A DNA stretch of 64,000 nt, from assembly GCA_020081605.1 (NCBI GenBank), contig JAHREC010000062.1, positions 4,273,758-4,337,757 on the forward strand. The letters run 5' to 3'. The position numbers were made by a program, and so were the translations under genes. This document shows, in pieces, positions 57,595 through 64,000 of the stretch. The notes under the pieces were generated by a model. That model saw only the letters and a program-made list of their open reading frames with translations, had not been told where the DNA came from and searched no databases. The DNA is from Albifimbria verrucaria. Its lineage: Eukaryota > Ascomycota > Sordariomycetes > Hypocreales > Stachybotryaceae. Position 1 is the first letter of the stretch; each line of letters opens with the position of its first letter.

Positions 57595-60500
57595 TGTGAT
57601 TTTGTGTGAAGGGAGGTAGAGAGGCACGCAATTACCTCTCTATACCGAAAAAGAGAGTCGAGAAGAGATTGGTCCGGTCTATGAGTGTCAAACCTCTGAC
57701 GGTAACACTCGGGAGACAATCTCCAGCTACTCAACAGCGAGAGACTGAGCAAGTCAAACACAAAGAATGTATTTCGCACAACAAAGAAGCAAAAAACATG
57801 GGCTGAACGACGCTCCGGGCCTGGGGAAAATTTCTTTCTTGTATGCTCATCAAAAATCTTCTGCTCCATCGTAAGACCCATCGCCCCATATCGCCTCGCG
57901 CGAGGGCCCGGCCTAAGCAATGATGTGATTCGTAGCGCCATGAAAGATTTTTTTTTCCCTCGCCTGCTTCTGCACGCAGCAGTGGCGGGAAACGTCCGGG
58001 CCGGGGCGATGGACGGCGTCATCCGGGAATAATGACTGGTTCAAAGGCCTGAGCCGCTCAATTCCGAAGCCGCTAACTACCGGGCAGGGAGCCGCGCAGG
58101 GGTTTTCTAGAAAACTCTTGGCCGGTTCAGGCATAGTTCGCGATGCTAAGAGTCACGGAGAGGCCGATACGGACATTCGCTGTGTCAAGAGCAGTGGTCA
58201 AGGGAAAAGGTAAGCTTAAAGACGTCTCCCGATGCCCGGAGGGCTCCAGTCTAGACTCTGACTCCGTGGGGTTTTAGCGAGGACTCTCCATGTCTTGTCG
58301 TCGGCCGTTGAATCGCATGGTATGTGTTATCAGAGGAATGAATAGATGGGGCCGCACTACGATGCTTGGCAAGCAGTCCAGCCGAAAAACAGGGGATCTT
58401 GTGCTGTGACGAGTCGTGACAAGAGTCTACGAGTCGCCGGATTTGTTGGAGTTGAATGCCAATATGATCCGAGAAAACATGGAGTTATATTCCTACGTTG
58501 ACTATATTCGAAGCTCTGAATTGTATTACGATTAAAGAACAGTCCGAGACTCAATTGATCTGCATCATTTTTCTTTTCTGCTACCCTTTGGCAATACGTC
58601 AGCAAGCTAAAAGTATCACCGATGTGGCTTCCTACTACGACATGAGCTACACTTCAATAAGCCAAAGTTTCTGGAGTCGACAATGGCAACTAAATAATAT
58701 ATAATGATCTCTCAATATCAGTATTGTAGTCACAGTCAATAGAGAGAGCAGCATCGTACATTCGTCGAGCCTATGCTTATGTCCAAATATCACTCAGACG
58801 TCGCTGAGCCGGCTGACCCAGAATTGCGCCAAGACATTTTCCACTGAAGCGCTTGGCATATCAATCAGGAAATTATTCCACGCTTTCCTGGGCCCCTCGC
58901 CGATTTTAACCGAATTCAAATTAAATGCATCACGGACCTCGTCAATTGGACAATGGCAAATGTGCTAGCTTAGCCCCGAGTTCCTGTTCATAAACAAACA
59001 GTCGTGGTGCAATTGAGATGTGAACAGACCTTTGTAGGTCGTGCCAGTCTCAGTGCATGGCTTTGGAATGGCACAAGACCTGCTGTACAAGCAAACACTG
59101 GTCGCTGTTGTGGCATATACCCTTCGAGCAAGACGCAAAATAAAACTCAATGAGGTGGATACAGTTGCATCGTGTCATCGATCCCCTGTAAGAGAAAACA
59201 TGTAGGCCAGCGTCATAAGGTTGACTACGGCATGTACTTCTTGTTCTCTGTAATGCCACCTCAATTACCGTATCGCCCTCCCTACGTGGTGCATACCTAC
59301 AGATGAGCCCACTGTCCGGGCGAGACACGATGGCGCACTGGTATCAGATCCCTAACAAGGCCAGGCAGGCTAGGCTATGCAGCCAGTACAGGGATGAGGT
59401 GGTGGTAAGCAGAGCAGCTCGAGCAGGCACGCGACCCTGTCCAACCCTGTCTCCATGAGCGTGAGATAGCTCCAATTACCTCAGTATCGAACACAGATTT
59501 GGCCCAATCAAGCCCTGGAAAATGCTGATGACATTGGTTAACTAGTGATTTACCCAGTGATGGAAGTACCGGCATTAGTACCTATACTACGAGCTACTTT
59601 AATAATTGGGAACCTGGACGTGTCTAGCAGGCTACGACTAACTTTTCAGGTTACTTTGGGTACTGGTATGCTGGCTGGGCTGCTGTGGAGACCGATAACT
59701 AAATGGAGCCTTTTCACATTCATGAGATGGGGGCCGCCTCCACCAACGGACCGATCAAGCCAGCATCAGATTTTATTTCCACTCTTGGAATCTGATAGCT
59801 ACTCAGCAGGCCGTGATATTTGTGAGGCAAGCTTGGCTCAGTAACAGGACCCACCTTGTAACAAACAACATTGTTGGTTGTGATCATGGACCTCGACATC
59901 ACGAGGAGCCCCGTGTGCTGAATGTAACCTCGTATTCTGTCTGGATTCCAAGTAAGAATATCATGTATCGTTTCATTCAGACTCCGTGCTTAACGGTATG
60001 ACTTAACGCTGTCGTTTGTGGGTCGATGCCACCTCATACTGAAGTTACGGCGATGGCCCATGGGACCAAGCTGACGTCCAGATCAAAACAGTGTCTTCAC
60101 TAAGCTCAGGTGACATCTACGCCGTCAAACATTGTAATCTCTTCGCGTATCTCATGGCTTCATATGGCTATATCCAGTGTTAAGCAAGCTGAGTAATTTG
60201 ATCACCAACTGTTGGTCCCCTCCATGCGTATGTTACGCATGCCCGAGTCACAAATCTAGCGAGATTGCATTTATCCCGATGTTGCAAATGGCTGCGCAAA
60301 GCCCCCAATCCCTATGGTGGAAACGTGCTGCAACCCTCTTCTCTAATTATAATTCTACCCGATTCGATCCAACGGTTGTTGGGGCGTAACAGAAGAGTGA
60401 ACCGGATGCGGGATGGAGATGACTTCTTACATATATTTCACGAAATATCCTAAACTCCTGATATCAGGTGACTTAGCTACTCGTGGCAATACTAAATAAC

Positions 60501-61254
60501 AAAGCAAGAGGAAATCCTACATGTGGCGTATTTCGAACACCTTGAAGGTTGATTTCAATACGTACCTTAATCAAACTATCGTGCCAAAAAAAATGTTGCA
60601 AATTCCGAATGCTGCGAAACGCGACGTTCGCGAAAGCGAACTCGAACTTAGCATCGACATGGGTAGCTATGCATCTGAGCTGTTCGCCAGAGAGCATGGA
60701 CTCAAGGAAATCGATGTCCATAGCCACATATAATTTCATTGCTGATGTGTTCGTGGGGGCCGTTGCTCGCTGTTCGGCACAACCGGGAAAGACGAGAGCG
60801 AGCATGGGTGCGTGTCTCACCCAGACAGGGAAGCAAGAAGCGTCGAGATAGAAGGCGAATCAACACCTTGAAAACACTCCTTAATCTTATTAACAGATAT
60901 TTATTCTAGTCTATTTAATGGGGAATGGGCCCTGTCGTTACAAAAAGCCAACAAAAAGCGCACAACAAATTCGTCTTCTGACGACACTACTACCGTTACG
61001 AGACAGCGTTATACTTTTCCAGCAAGACAGGGTGCTGCGCATATACAGGCCTTCTATAGCCAACATGTCTAATGTTAGTCTCCAAGGTAGGGGCAGTTGG
61101 TGGCTGGGTACGTGAATCACAGCTTCCAAGCTTCTGGTAATTCACACGACGCCAGTTCAAACAACATAAAAGGGGTTAATTCCCAAGCACAATACTGAAT
61201 CTCCAGTCACACACCTCCGCATCAAATCAACAAACAAACACACAATCGAACACA
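57595..61254. other. Gene-poor gap, 3.7 kb
   Basis: The largest gap. The first ~700 bp is the promoter side of the permease. ORFs of 60-115 codons occur on both strands, but none shows a domain, codon pattern or splice structure I would trust. Pyrimidine- and A-rich sequence just before 61255 is the leader of the next gene. Confidence 0.45.
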
Positions 61255-61847
61255 ATGCGTTTCCTTGCTTCTTTCAGCCTGCTTCTTCTCCAACCGTTGT
61301 TGGCGTCAGCAGAAGAATGCTGCAAAGGCGACCAGCTAGATAAGGAATTCCACCAACAACTTGTCAAGAAGTACACATCTCTTTGGGGAGGCGATTACTC
61401 ATTAGCTGAGAAGATCCTCCACCCTGACGTGACTCTGTATGCGGACAGCTTTCCGTTTGGCCCACAAGGCGTTGTGCCTGTAGGCGCGAACTCCAGGGAT
61501 GAGTTTGTGGCTTTTATCAAGAGTGCTCGCAATGGCTGGGATAAATACGAGTTTGATGTTCGGCGATGGGTCGGCTTTGAGTACCAGAACGTAATTCGGT
61601 GGACACTAGATGGTGTGCTTGGAGCAGATCATACCGGACATCCAACGTAAGTAGCACTCAGATTGATGTCTCACAGGGTATTCTAACGTATTATGGCACA
61701 GGAAAAACCTCAAGGAACCCCATCGTCTTCAATGGCACCGATTACCTGACGTTGGACAAATGTACTGGACTCATCAAGGCGATTGATTCATCACAAGACC
61801 AAGTCAACGAGTACGACCAGTTGGGGATCTATTTTCAACCTGCCTAG
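61255..61847 (+). CDS. Secreted SnoaL-like (NTF2-fold) protein
   Basis: Exons 61255-61646 and 61715-61847 (525 nt, 174 residues), with a GTAAGT donor, TTCTAACG branch and CAAG acceptor; an earlier CACAG acceptor at 61702 would need a one-base change. Signal peptide MRFLASFSLLLLQPLLASAE. The mature protein has an early Cys pair, LVKKYTSLWGGDYSLAEKIL (SnoaL helix), a strand reading PDVTLYADSFPFGPQG, SRDEFVAFIKSARNGWDKYE, and an end reading GTDYLTLDKCTGLIKAIDSS. The fold binds or transforms small molecules; here it would work outside the cell. Function unknown. Convergent with the secreted protein at 61984-62672. Confidence 0.7.
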
Positions 61848-61983
61848 ATCATAGCTGAACACCATCGGATATTTTAATAACAGTTTAGAGAACAATAAAC
61901 CCCTTGCATACAACCGATAATTGAACGTAATCTGAATACAATCTGGATGCTGCCTACTACAGCGTGTGGATTCGGGTGCTCAA

Positions 61984-62672
61984 TTAATCCATCACGGTAG
62001 GAGCAGTCTGTAGGACTTCATCAGTGTAGAGTGGGTTGAAACCATACCATGGCTTATGGCGTGGCACGCATGAATAGCTCATGATCGAATCGTCCATCCA
62101 GGAATTCTTGTCGTGCAAATCCTCGTCGTCCTGCTTCTGGTACTTTTTCCCCTGCACAACGTATCCCTAAAGCCATCAGTGGACGGACGAAAATGATTGC
62201 AGTGTTAAACCACCGAGGAGAGATTGGAAATAGCAAACATACCGGTGCCAGTGACATTTGTGAAAGTTGCTGCTGAGATTTCGGATGGAACTGATTTTGC
62301 CTTGCATGTCCTTGGGTACTGTATCTGCACCCCATCAGTCAGTAACTGGACACTGCACCTGGTTTGCAACGCCATGATATGGCAGGGATACCTACGACAG
62401 ATGTTCAACGCAGTGAGTTTTGTGTAACACAAGCCAAGGAAGTGAGAGTGCGTGCACATTAGCACCGCAGCTTGGTCATGGCTTTTCTGTCGGTTTGACC
62501 AATCATATTCTGCAGTTTCAGAGCGGACTGGTGTATCTAAGACGGTATGAGTATTTCCACGGTCAATCTGGAAGAGGTTATCAACAGATGTGTACTTACT
62601 TGGCACAGTTGGCATCGCAAAGGCCCCTTGGCACAAGGCGGCCGCAGTGACGAGGAATGCGAGTGCCTTCAT
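61984..62672 (-). CDS. Small secreted cysteine-containing protein, structure partly unresolved
   Basis: Minus strand from ATG 62672. Exon 1 (62672-62600) encodes MKALAFLVTAAALCQGAFA, a signal peptide, then PTVP, and ends at a GTAAGT donor. Exon 2 from ~62536 contains six cysteines between residues ~60 and ~130 (including NICRRYPCHIMALQTRCSV and YPRTCKAKS). A GTATGT donor near 62246 leads to a CTTTAG acceptor, and a last exon reads GYVVQGKKYQKQDDEDLHD, WMDDSIMSYSCVPRHKPWYG and ends TAA at 61984. The last junction is one base out of phase, like many breaks here. No family recognised. Mature size ~165 residues with ~7 Cys makes it an effector-type candidate. Confidence 0.5.
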
Positions 62673-64000
62673 TGTGACCGTTCTGATAGAGGAAGCAAGA
62701 CAAATGATGGCACAGTAGGAGGCAGCGTAGATGAAGTGCGTCAGAGACCGACAAGAACACTCTCCATGTCTAGAGCCTGGAATTTAAAAAGTTTTCTGGA
62801 TGGTCAGAGTCCCTTAATGGCCACCTTGATATCTGACCCTACCACGCATAGTGAGTTTAACTTTCACCTGATCCCATGAAAATTTCCGCGTGTCCATGTG
62901 ACATTTCTAAAGCAAAAAAAAATAAATAAATAAAAAGAAATGAAAAATAAAATGGCTCATGAAATTCGTGCTCCATTGTCCGATGTAGATAGATCTCAGA
63001 GTTTAAGACAATGTAAAGATCCCTTGCGCAGTGCTGAAACCATAACAGATGGGGTCCTCTGTTGCATCGAGCGGCCTCAGATGGTGTAATGCTTGAGGAA
63101 GTCGTTATGCTGCTAGAACTAAGCATTGGGGTAAATATTTTACCCTCAATGGAGATGCATACTGTGCCAAAAATTTGGTATGAACAAGCAGCATGCCGCA
63201 GTTTCTCTTAGCGTATCGCTAAGTAATTCCTATACACTAAAACCCCTCACACTCCGTAACATAAAGCTATGGGTCGCTCTATACCCTTCCCCTTTCATTA
63301 TACGCGCAGTAGTGTGCACTTGGTAGTCACACATATAGGCTCTGACCCAGCTATCGACTCGATATCCAGACTACTATGGTCCAAGCATGTGATAATTTGC
63401 TGAGGTCAGTGAGTATTGATGTAAAGCAAACCACTTCGCCAAAACCCCATTGTAGCAGGCGTTGCTCACCACCTCGTAATTTCTGCCCATACAATCCACA
63501 AAGTGCGTGTTAATTGCATGCTCCAAAGAAACAAAAAAATGGGAGGGGGAAAAGAGTTCAACGGCCAGCATCCTACGTCGTCTCAATGTGTCAGCATAAT
63601 CCAAGCGTCACCTTGCGGGGTCCAAGCGGTTAACGCATCTTGTTTCTGCAGCGTGCACCTCACCGGTTTTCTCTCGCGTCTCTTGCTGCCAGATTAACCA
63701 ACTATCCTCCTCGTCAGTGACACAGTAGAGTAAATATGCCTCTCCCAGGGCATGCTGGCGCTGAGTACTTACCTGCCCTCCATCCGCGGCTATGCCACTG
63801 GCGCTAACTAGATACCTACCTCAAAAGCTTGGCGAAGCTGGCTACAGGCTTGATCCAAAACGGTCCCAAGAAGACGCTTAGCACGTCGCGGAGGGTGCGA
63901 GTGGTCAAGAATCATGCTTTCATTGTGGATGTTACCGACGCACTCTTTGTATGGGAGCATGACGCCTACCCTCAGTATTACATCACTCATGAGGACCTGA
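62673..64000. other. Intergenic to window end, no gene seen
   Basis: Contains the promoter of the secreted protein, an A/T-rich tract at 62911-62955 and short ORFs without support. Confidence 0.45.

Noticed and set aside
60473..60820. 115-codon minus-strand ORF
   Set aside because: Overlapped by similar-length ORFs on the plus strand; no family motif or splice pattern, and no convincing signal peptide.
1..64000. tRNA, rRNA, CRISPR and telomere repeats
   Set aside because: No convincing tRNA T-loop pair with matching acceptor stem, no rRNA-like sequence, no spaced direct-repeat array and no TTAGGG array were seen by eye; CRISPR is not expected in a fungus.

Overview
The window looks like nuclear DNA of a filamentous ascomycete, most likely a Sordariomycete of the Fusarium type. 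Coding regions are split by many short introns (45-105 bp) with GTRNGT donors and CTAAC/CTAAT branch points. The gene families are typical of that group: HET-domain proteins, F-box/LRR proteins, a rhodopsin-domain membrane protein, a Zn2Cys6 regulator, a CE15 esterase, a GH27 alpha-galactosidase and an NRPS-like reductase. Mixed strands and long gene-poor gaps suggest an accessory or subtelomere-like region rather than a dense core region. The assignment rests on gene content only.

Layout. 0-14 kb: SnoaL-like enzyme, F-box/LRR gene, rhodopsin-domain membrane protein, GMC oxidoreductase, two HET genes and a small cysteine-rich secreted protein. 16-29 kb: a nutrition block with a secreted DUF1593/nucleoside-hydrolase-like protein, an MCT-type MFS transporter, a methionine-permease-like APC transporter, a secreted glucuronoyl esterase and an Ecm33/Sps2-like GPI protein. 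30-38 kb: F-box gene, a small charged coiled-coil protein, a secreted alpha-galactosidase and a short-chain dehydrogenase. 38-46 kb: a repeat-rich, partly AT-rich stretch with three related TA-flanked MITE copies, a degenerate ORF cluster, an SNF2-like helicase and a Zn2Cys6 regulator. 46-52 kb: a third HET gene and an NRPS-like A-T-R reductase. 54-64 kb: F-box gene, AAT/YAT-type amino acid permease, a secreted SnoaL-like protein and a convergent small secreted cysteine-containing protein.

Two things stand out. First, about a dozen otherwise well-preserved genes are broken by single-base length changes, nearly always one base missing from a homopolymer run. Conserved motifs resume immediately in the next frame, and restoring one base per site makes the spliced coding lengths divisible by three. 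This points to a consensus-sequence artefact more than to decay; I annotate these as genes and give the break positions. Second, a MITE family with Tc1/impala-like ends (CAGTGGG..., TA duplication) has one copy inside a locally duplicated sequence whose other copy, about 4.8 kb away, is an empty site. Another copy supplies the last 11 codons and stop of a small secreted-protein ORF.

Functionally, the secreted CE15, GH27 and DUF1593 proteins plus the transporters fit plant-polymer use. The HET genes fit self/non-self recognition. The NRPS-like reductase with a nearby regulator could be a small metabolite locus, but its clustering is weak.
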